Shown piece after piece: positions 53,339 to 63,325 of a stretch of 64,000 nucleotides of DNA; the first letter of the stretch is position 1, and each line of letters begins with the position of its first letter. The stretch covers positions 2,049,001 to 2,113,000 of the forward strand of contig NZ_CP020947.1 in NCBI RefSeq assembly GCF_000172795.2. Reading direction: 5' to 3'. The notes under the pieces were generated by a model, which worked only from the letters and a program-made list of their open reading frames with translations, searched no databases and was not told the DNA's origin. The DNA is from Rhizobium sp. CIAT894 (GTDB taxonomy: Bacteria > Pseudomonadota > Alphaproteobacteria > Rhizobiales > Rhizobiaceae). Made by a program: the position numbers and the translations under genes.

Positions 53339-54643
53339 ATGAATTTTATGTTGAAGAACGCCGCTTTCGGCGGCAGGCGCATCGTATCCATGGCTGCGGC
53401 AGCCGGCATGTTGCTGGCCGGCGCAGGGGCGGCTTCCGCAACGACGGTGGTCAAGTGGCTGCATCTCGAGCTCGACCCGAAAAACGTCGCGGCCTGGGAA
53501 GAGATCGTCAAGAAATACGAGGCCCAGCATCCCGACGTCGACATCCAAATGCAGTTCCTCGAAAACGAGGCCTTCAAGGCCAAGCTTCCCACGCTACTGC
53601 AATCCGACGACGTGCCGGATTTCTTTTTCAGCTGGGGCGGCGGCGTGTTGAAGCAGCAGTCCGAGACCGGCGCCCTGCAGGATGTGACGGCAGCCCTTGA
53701 TGCCGATGGCGGCAAGCTGCGCAAGGCCTATACCCCGGCCTCGGTCGACGGCCTGACCTTCGAGGGCAAGACCTGGGCGATCCCCTACAAGGTCGGCCTG
53801 GTCAGCTTTTTCTACAACAAGGCGCTGTTTGCCAAGGCTGACGTCAAGGCCGAGGACATCAAGAGCTGGACTGATTTCCTCGCTGCGGTGAAGAAGATCA
53901 AGGCGGCCGGCATCGTGCCGATTGCCGGCGGTGGCGGTGAGAAATGGCCGATCCATTTCTACTGGAGCTATCTCGTCATGCGCGAGGGCGGCCAGAAGGT
54001 CTTCGAAGCGGCCAAGAAGGGCGAGGGCGAAGGTTTCCTCGATCCGGCAATCATCAAGGCCGGCGATGATCTTGCCGAGCTCGGCAAGCTCGAACCTTTC
54101 CAGCCCGGCTATCTCGGCGCCACCTGGCCGCAGACGCTCGGCGTTTTCGGCGACGGCAAGGCAGCGATGATCCTCGGCTTTGAAGCGACCGAGGCCAACC
54201 AGCGCAAGAATGCCGGTGACGGCAAGGGGCTTTCCTCAGACAATATCGGCCGTTTCGTCTTCCCGACAGTCGAGGGCGGCGCCGGCAAACCGACCGATAC
54301 GCTCGGCGGCCTGAACGGCTGGGCCGTCACCAAGAAGGCCTCCAAGGAAGCGATCGATTTCCTCGCCTTCCTGACGAATGCGGACAATGAGCGGGCGATG
54401 GCAAAATCAGGCATGCTCCTGCCCGTTGCCGTCGGCGCCGATGACGGCGTCGTCAACCCGCTGCTGGCCGAATCGGCCAAGCAGCTGGCGGGTTCGACCT
54501 GGCACCAGAACTTCTTCGACCAGGATCTCGGTGCGGCCGTCGGCCGTGTCGTCAACGACGTCTCGGTGGAAATCGTCTCCGGACAGATGAAGTCCAAGGA
54601 CGGCGCCCAGATGATCCAGGACGCTTTCGAACTGGAACAATAA
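53339..54643 (+). CDS. Sugar ABC transporter substrate-binding protein
   Basis: Family-1 extracellular binding protein of 434 residues. The signal peptide is MAAAAGMLLAGAGAASA (residues 17-33), and the mature start is TTVVKWLHLELDPKN. It has IPYKVGLVSFFYNKALFAKA and TDTLGGLNGWAVTKKASKEA, typical of UgpB/MalE-like oligosaccharide or polyol binding. It is first of four genes, with the permeases and ATPase following in order. The linked ThuA/dehydrogenase genes suggest a di- or oligosaccharide ligand. Confidence 0.92.
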   Translation: MNFMLKNAAFGGRRIVSMAAAAGMLLAGAGAASATTVVKWLHLELDPKNVAAWEEIVKKYEAQHPDVDIQMQFLENEAFKAKLPTLLQSDDVPDFFFSWGGGVLKQQSETGALQDVTAALDADGGKLRKAYTPASVDGLTFEGKTWAIPYKVGLVSFFYNKALFAKADVKAEDIKSWTDFLAAVKKIKAAGIVPIAGGGGEKWPIHFYWSYLVMREGGQKVFEAAKKGEGEGFLDPAIIKAGDDLAELGKLEPFQPGYLGATWPQTLGVFGDGKAAMILGFEATEANQRKNAGDGKGLSSDNIGRFVFPTVEGGAGKPTDTLGGLNGWAVTKKASKEAIDFLAFLTNADNERAMAKSGMLLPVAVGADDGVVNPLLAESAKQLAGSTWHQNFFDQDLGAAVGRVVNDVSVEIVSGQMKSKDGAQMIQDAFELEQ

Positions 54644-54721
54644 CCAGCGCCCGCAGAGCTTCCCGGCGCTCCCGATCAAGCGGAGCGCCGGCATTGCTGC
54701 CGACGAACGAAAGCAGGATCC

Positions 54722-55660
54722 ATGGCCAATATTTCAGTCCCCTCGATAACGACTGCCGCAAGGCCGGCACGCAGAGCCGCAAACAGCAGGAGTTCGGTCG
54801 CCCACGACCGCTTGACGGTGCTCTTACTCTTTCTGCCGCCGGCGCTGTTGCTCTTCACGCTCTTCGTCATCATGCCGATGGGCGAGGCGGCCTGGTACAG
54901 CCTCTACAAATGGAATGGCTACGGCACGCCGACTGAGTTCATCGCGCTCCGCAATTTCCAGGTGCTGTTCCGCAACGCGGCCTTCACCCAGGCGCTGGTC
55001 AATAATGGTCTGATCATCGTCATCTCGATCTGCATCCAGGTGCCGCTCGCCATCTGGCTTGCCACCATGCTCGCCCACCGCATCCCGGGCGTCGTCGGCT
55101 ACCGGCTGATCTTCTTCCTGCCCTATGTGCTGGCGGATGTTGCCGCCGGCCTGATCTGGCGCTTTGTCTATGACGGCGATTACGGCCTGTTTGCCGCCAT
55201 TTCCAACTTCTTCGGCTTCGCCAACCCTTACGTGCTCGCCGATAAGGATGCGGCGATCTATGCCGTGCTCGGCGTCATCGTCTGGAAATATTTCGGCTTT
55301 CACATGATGCTGTTCATCGCCGGCCTGCAATCGGTCGACAAGAGCGTGCTCGAAGCGGCCGAAATCGACGGCGCCACCGGCTGGCAGAAATTCCGCTATG
55401 TCACGCTGCCGCTGCTCGGTTCGACCCTGCGCCTGTCGATCTTCTTCGCCGTCGTCGGCTCGCTGCAGCTCTTCGACATGATCATGCCGCTCACCGGCGG
55501 CGGCCCGTCCAACTCCACCCAGACAATGGTCACCTTTCTCTACACCTATGGCGTCATGCGCATGCAGGTGGGTCTCGGCAGCGCCGTCGGCGTCGTGCTC
55601 TTCATCATCTGCGTGACGCTCGCTTTCGGTTACAAAAGGATCTTCATGCGCCATGACTGA
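54722..55660 (+). CDS. Sugar ABC transporter permease (UgpA/MalF type)
   Basis: Inner-membrane permease of 312 residues with six helices. The start is basic, then LLLFLPPALLLFTLFVIMPM. The EAA loop is EAAEIDGATGWQKFRYVTLP, and PLTGGGPSNSTQTMVTFLYT is the typical late motif. It should form a heterodimer with the next gene product. Overlap of 8 bases with the next permease indicates coupled translation. Confidence 0.93.
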   Translation: MANISVPSITTAARPARRAANSRSSVAHDRLTVLLLFLPPALLLFTLFVIMPMGEAAWYSLYKWNGYGTPTEFIALRNFQVLFRNAAFTQALVNNGLIIVISICIQVPLAIWLATMLAHRIPGVVGYRLIFFLPYVLADVAAGLIWRFVYDGDYGLFAAISNFFGFANPYVLADKDAAIYAVLGVIVWKYFGFHMMLFIAGLQSVDKSVLEAAEIDGATGWQKFRYVTLPLLGSTLRLSIFFAVVGSLQLFDMIMPLTGGGPSNSTQTMVTFLYTYGVMRMQVGLGSAVGVVLFIICVTLAFGYKRIFMRHD

Positions 55661-56501
55661 TATGAGCTCTTCCATCCGCATGCGCGCGTCGACCCGCATC
55701 TATCTCTACGTGTCGCTGACCCTGATTGCCGCCATCGTGCTGATCCCGCTGCTGACGACGGCGCTTGGCGGCTTCAAGACGCTGGGCGACCTGCGCACCA
55801 ATCCCTTCGGCCTGCCGACGGAATGGCAGTGGGCGAATTACACCGACATTCTCTTCGGCGAGCGCTACTGGCTGCAGATCGGCAATTCGCTGATCATTGC
55901 AGCGCTCACCGTGCTGCTGACGCTGATCGTCTCGTCGATGGCGGCCTTCGCCTTTGCCCATGTGCGCTTCTTCGGTTCGTCCTTCCTGCTCAATTATTTC
56001 CTGCTCGGGCTGATGTTTCCGGCAGCGACCGCGATCCTGCCGCTGTTCATCCGCATCCGCGATCTCGGCTTGCTGAATACCTATTGGGGTGTGGTGCTGC
56101 CGCAGGTCGCCTTCGGCCTCGGCATGAGCATCCTGTTGTTCCGGAACTATTTCCGCAACCTTCCGGAAGAATTGTTTCAGGCGGCCTTTGTCGATGGCTG
56201 CGGTTATATGAGATTCTTCTGGCATATCTCGCTGCCGCTCTCCCGGCCAATCGTCGCCACCGTCAGCATCATCTCCTTCGTCGGCAGCTGGAACAGCTAC
56301 ATCCTGCCGCTGATCATGCTGAACTCGGAATCGAAATATCCCTGGCCGCTCGGCATCATGGTCTATCGCGGCGAATACGGCACGGAATGGCAATTGGTAC
56401 TGGCCTTCATCACCCTGACCATCCTTCCCACGATCATCGTCTTCTTCGTCGCCCAGCGGCACATCATCGCCGGCCTGACCGCCGGCGCCGTCAAGTCCTG
56501 A
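55653..56501 (+). CDS. Sugar ABC transporter permease (UgpE/MalG type)
   Basis: A 282-residue inner-membrane permease with six helices. It has the EAA-like loop [20 protein letters not shown] and ends [20 protein letters not shown], the usual CUT1 ending. It overlaps the preceding gene by 8 bases and is 23 bp before the ATPase gene. Start ATG at 55653 has no strong ribosome-binding site, consistent with coupling. Confidence 0.93.
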   Translation: MTDMSSSIRMRASTRIYLYVSLTLIAAIVLIPLLTTALGGFKTLGDLRTNPFGLPTEWQWANYTDILFGERYWLQIGNSLIIAALTVLLTLIVSSMAAFAFAHVRFFGSSFLLNYFLLGLMFPAATAILPLFIRIRDLGLLNTYWGVVLPQVAFGLGMSILLFRNYFRNLPEELFQAAFVDGCGYMRFFWHISLPLSRPIVATVSIISFVGSWNSYILPLIMLNSESKYPWPLGIMVYRGEYGTEWQLVLAFITLTILPTIIVFFVAQRHIIAGLTAGAVKS

Positions 56502-56524
56502 GCCGAACTATTGGAGCTGCAATC

Positions 56525-57598
56525 ATGGCATCCGTTTCACTGCACGATGTAACCAAGGCCTATGGCGCCGTCGACGTCATCCACGGCATTTCGCTTCATA
56601 TCGAGGATGGCGAATTCGTCGCCCTGGTCGGGCCGTCCGGCTGCGGAAAATCGACGCTGCTGCGGATGATCGCCGGCCTCGAAGAGATTACCGACGGCGA
56701 GATCGCCATCGGCGGCAATATCGTCAACGCCATGACGCCGCGCGAGCGCAACATCGCCATGGTCTTCCAGTCCTATGCGCTCTATCCGCATATGACGGTC
56801 GCCGAAAACATGGGCTTCAACCTGAAGCTCGCCGGCGTCGCCAAACCCCAGATCGAGGCCCGCGTTGCCGAGGCTGCCCGCATGCTGGATCTTGCCGCGC
56901 TGCTCGACCGCAAGCCGGCACAGCTTTCCGGCGGCCAGCGCCAGCGCGTCGCAATGGGCCGCGCCGTCGTGCGCAATCCGGCCGTCTTCCTGTTCGACGA
57001 GCCGCTCTCCAATCTCGATGCGAAACTGCGCGTGCAGATGCGCTCGGAGATCAAGACGCTGCACCAGAAGGTGAAGACGACCTCGATCTATGTCACCCAT
57101 GACCAGATCGAAGCGATGACGCTCGCCGACCGCATCGTCGTGCTCAATCAGGGCAGGGTGGAGCAGTCGGGCACGCCGCTCGAACTTTACAAGAAGCCGG
57201 CCAACCTCTTCGTTGCCGCCTTCATCGGCTCGCCGGCGATGAACATGCTCGACGGCACGGTGGAGGGTCAAAACGGCGCGCCCGCCGCCCGTCTCGAAGA
57301 CGGCACGGCAATCCGCCTCGCGCCCGAGCGTCGGGTCAGACCCGGCCAGGCCATTACCATCGGCCTGCGCCCCGAACATCTCGTTCCCGGCCTGTCGGCC
57401 GGCACAACGCTTGCCGGCCGCACCATGCTGGTGGAGCCAACCGGCGCCCAGACCCATGTCGTCTTCGATCTCGCCGGACAGCAGGTCACGGCCATCGTCG
57501 ACGGCGAATACCCCGCCCGCTACGGCGCCGTGTTCGAAGCAAGCTTTGCCAGCGATCAGGTGCATGTCTTCGACCGCGGCAGCGGCGTGGCGCTGTAA
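56525..57598 (+). CDS. Sugar ABC transporter ATP-binding protein (UgpC/MalK family)
   Basis: A 357-residue ATPase. Walker A is GPSGCGKST, the signature [16 protein letters not shown], Walker [19 protein letters not shown] and the H-loop [11 protein letters not shown]. The C-terminal third is the MalK-type TOBE/regulatory domain ([11 protein letters not shown]). It energises CUT1 sugar transporters. The ATG at 56525 starts the family homology. It completes the transporter; a palindromic repeat follows the stop. Confidence 0.94.
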   Translation: MASVSLHDVTKAYGAVDVIHGISLHIEDGEFVALVGPSGCGKSTLLRMIAGLEEITDGEIAIGGNIVNAMTPRERNIAMVFQSYALYPHMTVAENMGFNLKLAGVAKPQIEARVAEAARMLDLAALLDRKPAQLSGGQRQRVAMGRAVVRNPAVFLFDEPLSNLDAKLRVQMRSEIKTLHQKVKTTSIYVTHDQIEAMTLADRIVVLNQGRVEQSGTPLELYKKPANLFVAAFIGSPAMNMLDGTVEGQNGAPAARLEDGTAIRLAPERRVRPGQAITIGLRPEHLVPGLSAGTTLAGRTMLVEPTGAQTHVVFDLAGQQVTAIVDGEYPARYGAVFEASFASDQVHVFDRGSGVAL

Positions 57599-57652
57599 GT
57601 AGGACTTGTTGGGGAATACGATATTCTTGGCCTGGGAGGTCGGCGAGATCAG

Positions 57653-57790
57653 CCCCTCATCCGGCTGCCGCCACCTTCTCCCCGCTTGCGGGGAGAAGGG
57701 CAAATGCCTCGACCTCTCCGTCCCCATCCACACCTCGTAGGGCACGTTCCCTCTCCCCGTTTTTACGAGGAGAGGGTTAGGGTGAGGGCG
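57653..57790. repeat. Rhizobial intergenic palindromic repeat, inverted copy with second hairpin
   Basis: CCCCTCATCCGG then CCACCTTCTCCCC is the inverse of the element at 21912-21965. Perfect arms CCTTCTCCCC (57674-57683) and GGGGAGAAGG (57690-57699) form one hairpin. A second, CCCTCTCC (57749-57756) with GGAGAGGG (57769-57776), follows, with GTTAGGGTGAGGG at the end. It lies between convergent genes and may terminate both. Confidence 0.7.
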
Positions 57791-57836
57791 AGTCTCGGCG
57801 TCTGAACAACCTAGGAGCGTCCTCAATCGTCGACGA

Positions 57837-58775
<939 letters not shown>

Positions 58776-58794
58776 TTATGTGTTGAAGACCGTG

Positions 58795-59769
58795 TCAGGC
58801 GCTTTCGAGCACCTGCAGAAGTGCGGCGATATAGCCGTAGCAAAAGGCAAAGGCGGTGGCGGTTGGATCCTTGCCGCTCACGGTTGGCACGTGGTCGGGC
58901 ATCAGCATGTATTTGAAGCCGACTTCCTTGTAGATCCTGGCCGAGCGGAACATGTCCATGTCGCCTTCTTCGGGGAAGGTTTCCATGAAGGAGAGCTTGC
59001 CGCCGCGAATGTTGCGGAAGTGAACATTGAAGATCTTGCCGCGCTCTCCGAACCAGCGAATGATGTCGTCGATCTCCTTGCCGGGATTTTCGAGCATCTC
59101 GCCGATCGAGCCCTGGCAGAAATTGAGGCCGTGATACGGGTTTTCGCGCATCAGCACGAACTTCTTCAAGCCTTCGACGGTGCCGAGCACCCGCGTGACA
59201 CCGCGATAACCGGGCGGCGTATAGGGATCGTGCGGATGGCAGGCGAGCCGGACGCGATTGCTTTCGGCGACCGGAACGACGCGTTCGAGGAAATAGTCGA
59301 TCCGCTCCCAGTTTTCATCCTCGGACAAAACGCCGGCAAGGCCGGGTGCTGCCTGCTGGTCCGTCTTGTCCCAGCGGAAGCTGGCGTTCAGCGAGCCGCC
59401 GCGCCCCGGTTCATCGGGCGTGCGGGGAATGCCGATCAGGTTGAGATTATATTTGACGGCCGGAATGCCGGCGGCCGCGACATTTTCGATCATCTTGCAG
59501 ACGGCGTCGATCTGCCTGTCGCGCTCGGGACCGGCGAGCAGGATATCGGGATAGGAAGCCTTCTCGATCGGCTGCGAGGGCAGGGGCAGCTGGATCATAT
59601 CAAGGATCAGGCCGAAGCTTTCGACCTTGTCGCGATGACGCTCGATGTCGGAAAGCGTCCAACTGCTCGGCTTGCCCGGCGGATCGGCGCTGATATGCTT
59701 CACACCCAGTTGCGCGAAAATACGATAATCGTCGTCATCCCGCGCTGCGACCTGTGTTCCCAGATACAT
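58795..59769 (-). CDS. Mannonate dehydratase-like protein (UxuA family)
   Basis: TIM-barrel metalloenzyme of 324 residues, shorter than E. coli UxuA (394). Metal-ligand motifs are LACHPHDPYTPPGYRGVTR, GLNFCQGSIGEM (Cys), IFNVHFRNIRG (His) and YMLMPDHVP (Asp). UxuA dehydrates D-mannonate to 2-keto-3-deoxygluconate. With KdgD next to it, either the locus handles several sugar acids, or this family member acts on a related aldonate or aldarate. It is first of the operon; a FadR-type operator lies 25 bp upstream. Confidence 0.82.
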   Translation of the reverse strand: MYLGTQVAARDDDDYRIFAQLGVKHISADPPGKPSSWTLSDIERHRDKVESFGLILDMIQLPLPSQPIEKASYPDILLAGPERDRQIDAVCKMIENVAAAGIPAVKYNLNLIGIPRTPDEPGRGGSLNASFRWDKTDQQAAPGLAGVLSEDENWERIDYFLERVVPVAESNRVRLACHPHDPYTPPGYRGVTRVLGTVEGLKKFVLMRENPYHGLNFCQGSIGEMLENPGKEIDDIIRWFGERGKIFNVHFRNIRGGKLSFMETFPEEGDMDMFRSARIYKEVGFKYMLMPDHVPTVSGKDPTATAFAFCYGYIAALLQVLESA

Positions 59770-59793
59770 TCGAGGCTCTTTCCAAATTCAACA

Positions 59794-59813
59794 ATGTCAT
59801 ATGACATAATATG
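59794..59813. promoter_or_regulatory. FadR/GntR-type operator before uxuA-like gene
   Basis: ATGTCATATGACAT (59794-59807) is a perfect 14-bp palindrome, and it continues as GACATAATATG (59803-59813). The same 11 bases occur at 60638-60648. It lies 25 bp upstream of the minus-strand operon, in the gap after the regulator gene's stop. Confidence 0.65.
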
Positions 59814-59834
59814 AATTTTGGAGAGAGTCGAGCC

Positions 59835-60545
59835 CTATTGCTGCTCGGCGAGCATCCGGTAACGGCGTTGGCTGGCCATCATATGCGCCCGCATCGCCTG
59901 GCGGGCGCGTTCCGGATCCTGGTCGGCGATCGCCGACAGGATTTCCACATGTTCGGCATAGACTTTCTGCAGATAGTCGCGGTCATTGGCCTCGGGCAGC
60001 GTCGGAAACTGGCCCCGGGGAATGGCCTTGGGGCCGAAATGACGGAGAACATCGACATAGAATCGGTTGTTCGTGGCGGCGGCAATCGCCATGTGGAAGG
60101 CGTAATCGGCCTCCACTGTCTGCTGTCCGGCCTCGATCATCTGCGCCATTCTGCGATTGGCCTCGCGGATGGCCGCCTCCTGCTCGGCGGTGCGGCGATA
60201 GGCGGCGATCGCCGCCGCTTCACCTTCTGCCGCCATACGAAACTCCAGCAATTCCAAGGTTTCCGGGATGCTTTTAATTTCCACCGGCGTCAGCGACAGG
60301 GCGGAATGAGCCTTCGGATCGGCGACGAAGACGCCTTTGCCCTGGATCGGTTTGACGAAGCCGGCTGCCCTCAGATCGGCAATTGCCTCGCGCACCACGG
60401 TGCGGCTGACGCCGAAGGTGGCTTCCAGTTGCGGTTCGGTCGGCAACTGGTCGCCGATCCGCAGCTTGCCGGTCTCGATTTGCGCCCGCAGCTGATCGAT
60501 GACCTGCTGTGCCAGTCTTTGCCGACCGCGGCTGAGTGTCGTCAT
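59835..60545 (-). CDS. FadR-subfamily GntR transcriptional regulator
   Basis: A 236-residue regulator. The N-terminal winged helix has GDQLPTEPQLEATFGVSRTV and IADLRAAGFVKPIQGKGVFV. The C-terminal all-helical FCD domain has EFRMAAEGEAAAIAA, DYAFHMAIAAATNN and EHVEILSAI, with the metal-binding Asp/His residues. UxuR, ExuR and related regulators of hexuronate genes belong here. Start 60545 fits the family; 60596 adds unrelated residues. It likely represses the kdgD operon and the divergent transporter, both of which carry the shared site. Confidence 0.9.
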   Translation of the reverse strand: MTTLSRGRQRLAQQVIDQLRAQIETGKLRIGDQLPTEPQLEATFGVSRTVVREAIADLRAAGFVKPIQGKGVFVADPKAHSALSLTPVEIKSIPETLELLEFRMAAEGEAAAIAAYRRTAEQEAAIREANRRMAQMIEAGQQTVEADYAFHMAIAAATNNRFYVDVLRHFGPKAIPRGQFPTLPEANDRDYLQKVYAEHVEILSAIADQDPERARQAMRAHMMASQRRYRMLAEQQ

Positions 60546-60637
60546 GTCCCGTTCCCCAATTCCCTCTGCATCACGTCTTCCGCTCGGCTCTTGCAAATCA
60601 TATTCGATTTCGTTAAATCATAATACGACATACGGAC

Positions 60638-60650
60638 GACATAATATGTC
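60638..60650. promoter_or_regulatory. FadR/GntR-type operator before the oligopeptide-type transporter
   Basis: GACATAATATGTC (60638-60650) is a near-perfect dyad sharing GACATAATATG with the site at 59803-59813. AATACGACATACGG just upstream is a second, weaker half. It lies 30 bp before the binding-protein ATG and 93 bp before the regulator start, so it could control both. Confidence 0.65.
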
Positions 60651-60680
60651 TCTCTTATAGTAATCCAGGGAGGAGTTACA

Positions 60681-62276
60681 ATGAAGCATTTTTCCAAGGG
60701 CCTGTTCGTCGGCGCCGTTATCGGCGCTCTGACGATCGCAGCGCCTCAGCTCCATGCCGCCACGCCGAAGGATCAGCTGGTGATCGGCACGTCGCTGGCA
60801 CAGGTCCTGTCCCTCGATCCGCATCAGGCGACGGAGGGAAAAGCGGTCGAGATCATGTCGAATCTCTACGACCGGCTGGTCAACAGCACGCCGGATGGCA
60901 AGATCGTGCCGCAACTGGCCGAAAACTGGAAGGTCGATGACAAGGGCATCACCTTCACGCTGCGCCAAGCCAATTTCGCCTCCGGCAATCCGGTGACATC
61001 GAAGGACGTCGTCTATTCGATTGGGCGGCTTCTGAAGCTCGACCAGGCCGCCGCCGCCAATCTCAAGCGGGTCGGCTATGACAAGACCAATGTCGATAAG
61101 CTCGTGACGGCGGTCGACGACAAGACCGTGCGCATCGATTTTTCCGGTCAGGTGACAGCCGAGATGCTGCTCTACCGGCTCGCGGCCTCGACCACCAGTG
61201 TGGTCGACAGTGTCGAAGTGCAGAAGCATGTTGCCGACAACGACTGGGGGAATGCCTGGATGCGCACGCATTCGGCCGGCTCCGGTCCGTTCACCCTCAA
61301 TCGCTGGTCTCCGAACGAACTCGTCATTCTTGACGCCAACAAGGATTATATGACCGGCGCTCCGAAGATGAAGCGCGTCATCGTCCGCCATGTGCCTGAA
61401 AGCCAGGTCGAGCGGCTGATGCTCGAACGTGGCGATATCGATATCGCCAGCGCGCTGACGGCAGCCGATCTCGCGACCTTCAAGGACAAGCAGGGCTTTA
61501 CCATTCAGCGTATTCCGACAGGCGGGTTTTACGTGCTGTCGATGAATGCCGGCAACCAGTACCTGTCCAACCCGAAGGTCCGTGAGGCCATTGCCTACGG
61601 AATCGATTACAAGGGCATCGAGAAGACGATCATGGGTCCTTACGGGCGGGCGAGAAACGTTCCCGTTCCGGAGAATTTCGAATATGCGATCCCGAATCCC
61701 GATTGGCATCTCGACGTCGAAAAGTCCAAGCAGCTGTTGGCCGAGGCGGGTTATAAGGATGGCTTCTCGCTGACGCTGAAGACCATCGCCCAGACGCCGC
61801 GCATCGATCTTGCCACCGCCATTCAGGCATCGCTTGCCCAGGTCGGCATCAAGATCGACATCCAGCAGGGCAACGGCTCGGAAATCATCGCCGCCCATCG
61901 CGCCAGGGATTTCGATCTGCTGATCCCGCAGACCAGCGCCTACATGCCGAACGTGCTCGGCTCGATGGAGCAGTTCTCCTCCAACCCCGACAATTCGAAG
62001 GAAGCCAATAATGCCGGCAACTTCGTCTGGCGTTCGGCCTGGGACATTCCCGAACTCACGGCCCTGACGGCGAAGGCTTCCATGGAGCCGGACGCCAAGA
62101 AGCGCGGTGAACTCTACGTTCAGATGCAGAAGATGTTCGTCGAACAGAAGCCGGCTGTACTTCCTATGTTCGAGCGCTTCGAGCCGATCGTCCTGTCGAG
62201 CAAGGTGGAGGGATATATCGGTCATCCGACCCAGCTGACGCGTCTCGAGAGCGTCACCAAGTCTGAAACCCAGTAA
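60681..62276 (+). CDS. Family-5 ABC binding protein (DppA/OppA type)
   Basis: Periplasmic binding protein of 531 residues with a signal peptide (FVGAVIGALTIAAPQLHAA). It has LVIGTSLAQVLSLDPHQATE, the classic VPQLAENWKVDDKGITFTLR-like motif and YDRLVNSTPDGKIV. Family-5 proteins bind peptides, nickel or, in rhizobia, often oligosaccharides and sugar acids. The GGGAGGAG ribosome-binding site precedes it. Its shared operator with the uxuA/kdgD operon favours a uronate- or aldarate-containing ligand over peptides. Confidence 0.92.
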   Translation: MKHFSKGLFVGAVIGALTIAAPQLHAATPKDQLVIGTSLAQVLSLDPHQATEGKAVEIMSNLYDRLVNSTPDGKIVPQLAENWKVDDKGITFTLRQANFASGNPVTSKDVVYSIGRLLKLDQAAAANLKRVGYDKTNVDKLVTAVDDKTVRIDFSGQVTAEMLLYRLAASTTSVVDSVEVQKHVADNDWGNAWMRTHSAGSGPFTLNRWSPNELVILDANKDYMTGAPKMKRVIVRHVPESQVERLMLERGDIDIASALTAADLATFKDKQGFTIQRIPTGGFYVLSMNAGNQYLSNPKVREAIAYGIDYKGIEKTIMGPYGRARNVPVPENFEYAIPNPDWHLDVEKSKQLLAEAGYKDGFSLTLKTIAQTPRIDLATAIQASLAQVGIKIDIQQGNGSEIIAAHRARDFDLLIPQTSAYMPNVLGSMEQFSSNPDNSKEANNAGNFVWRSAWDIPELTALTAKASMEPDAKKRGELYVQMQKMFVEQKPAVLPMFERFEPIVLSSKVEGYIGHPTQLTRLESVTKSETQ

Positions 62277-62296
62277 TACTCCCGAGGCAGCCGATC

Positions 62297-63325
62297 ATGA
62301 AGGAACTCTCTGTAGCCGAATTTGGCCGACGCCTGGCGCATTTGCTGGTCAGCCTGTTCATCCTCCTCTGCGTCACCTTCGTGATCGGCCGCGTCTTGCC
62401 CAACGATCCGGTCGGCGCAATCGTCGGCGAGCTTGCCGATCCTGCCGCCTATGCGGCGATGCGGACGCGTCTGGGCCTCGATCTGCCGATCTACCAGCAG
62501 TTTTTTCTCTATCTGAACGGGCTGGCCCATGGTGATTTCGGCACGGCCGTACTCACCGGCAATCCCGTCTCTTCCGACCTTGCCCAGGCCTTTCCGGCGA
62601 CATTCGAACTGGCGACGCTGGCGGTGATCATTTCGACCTTCGTCGGCGTCCCGCTCGGGCTCACCGCCGCCCTGTTTCGCGACAGCTGGATCGACAAGGT
62701 CGCGCGCGTGGTGGCACTCGTCGGCCATTCGATCCCGGTCTTCTGGTTCGGCATCGTCGGGCTGGTCATCTTCTATGCCGGCCTCAACTGGGTCGGCGGC
62801 CCGGGCCGGATCGATGTCTTCTACGAAGGCCTCGTCACGCCGCGGACCGGCCTGTTGCTGATCGACAGCCTGCTGCAGGGCGAGACCGAAATCTTCTGGA
62901 ATGCGCTTGGCCATATCATTCTTCCCGCCGTCATCCTTGCCTATGCGGCGATGGCTTACATCACCCGCATGACCCGCAGCTTCACCCTGGAGCAGCTGAG
63001 CCAGGATTACGTCATTGCGGCGCGGGCCAAGGGCGTCAGCCCGAGCGGCACAATCTTGCGCCATGTCCTGCCGAACATTGCCGTGCAGCTGATCACCATC
63101 CTCGCCATCTCCTATGGCGGGCTTCTCGAAGGCGCCGTCGTGACCGAGATCGTCTTCTCCTGGCCGGGCATCGGCCAGTACATGACGAATGCGCTGATGA
63201 TCGGCGATATGAACGCCATCGTGGCCGGCACCATCATTGTGGGATTCATTTTCATGCTGTTGAACTTCCTGGCCGACGTAGCCTACGCCATCTTCGATCC
63301 GCGGATGCGGGAGGTGGCCCGATGA
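62297..63325 (+). CDS. ABC transporter permease, DppB type
   Basis: A 342-residue inner-membrane permease with about six helices. It has the DppB start (RRLAHLLVSLFILLCVTFVI, DPVGAIVGE), and the EAA loop is DYVIAARAKGVSPSGTILRH. LLEGAVVTEIVFSWPGIGQY is the conserved late motif. It is 20 bp after the binding protein and overlaps the next permease by four bases (ATGA). Confidence 0.94.
   Translation: MKELSVAEFGRRLAHLLVSLFILLCVTFVIGRVLPNDPVGAIVGELADPAAYAAMRTRLGLDLPIYQQFFLYLNGLAHGDFGTAVLTGNPVSSDLAQAFPATFELATLAVIISTFVGVPLGLTAALFRDSWIDKVARVVALVGHSIPVFWFGIVGLVIFYAGLNWVGGPGRIDVFYEGLVTPRTGLLLIDSLLQGETEIFWNALGHIILPAVILAYAAMAYITRMTRSFTLEQLSQDYVIAARAKGVSPSGTILRHVLPNIAVQLITILAISYGGLLEGAVVTEIVFSWPGIGQYMTNALMIGDMNAIVAGTIIVGFIFMLLNFLADVAYAIFDPRMREVAR

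Noticed and set aside
56537..57826. 429-codon open frame on the minus strand
   Set aside because: Antisense to the UgpC-type ATPase, which has all ATPase motifs on the other strand.
60618..62225. 535-codon open frame on the minus strand
   Set aside because: It is antisense to the family-5 binding-protein gene, which has a signal peptide, ribosome-binding site and clear motifs.
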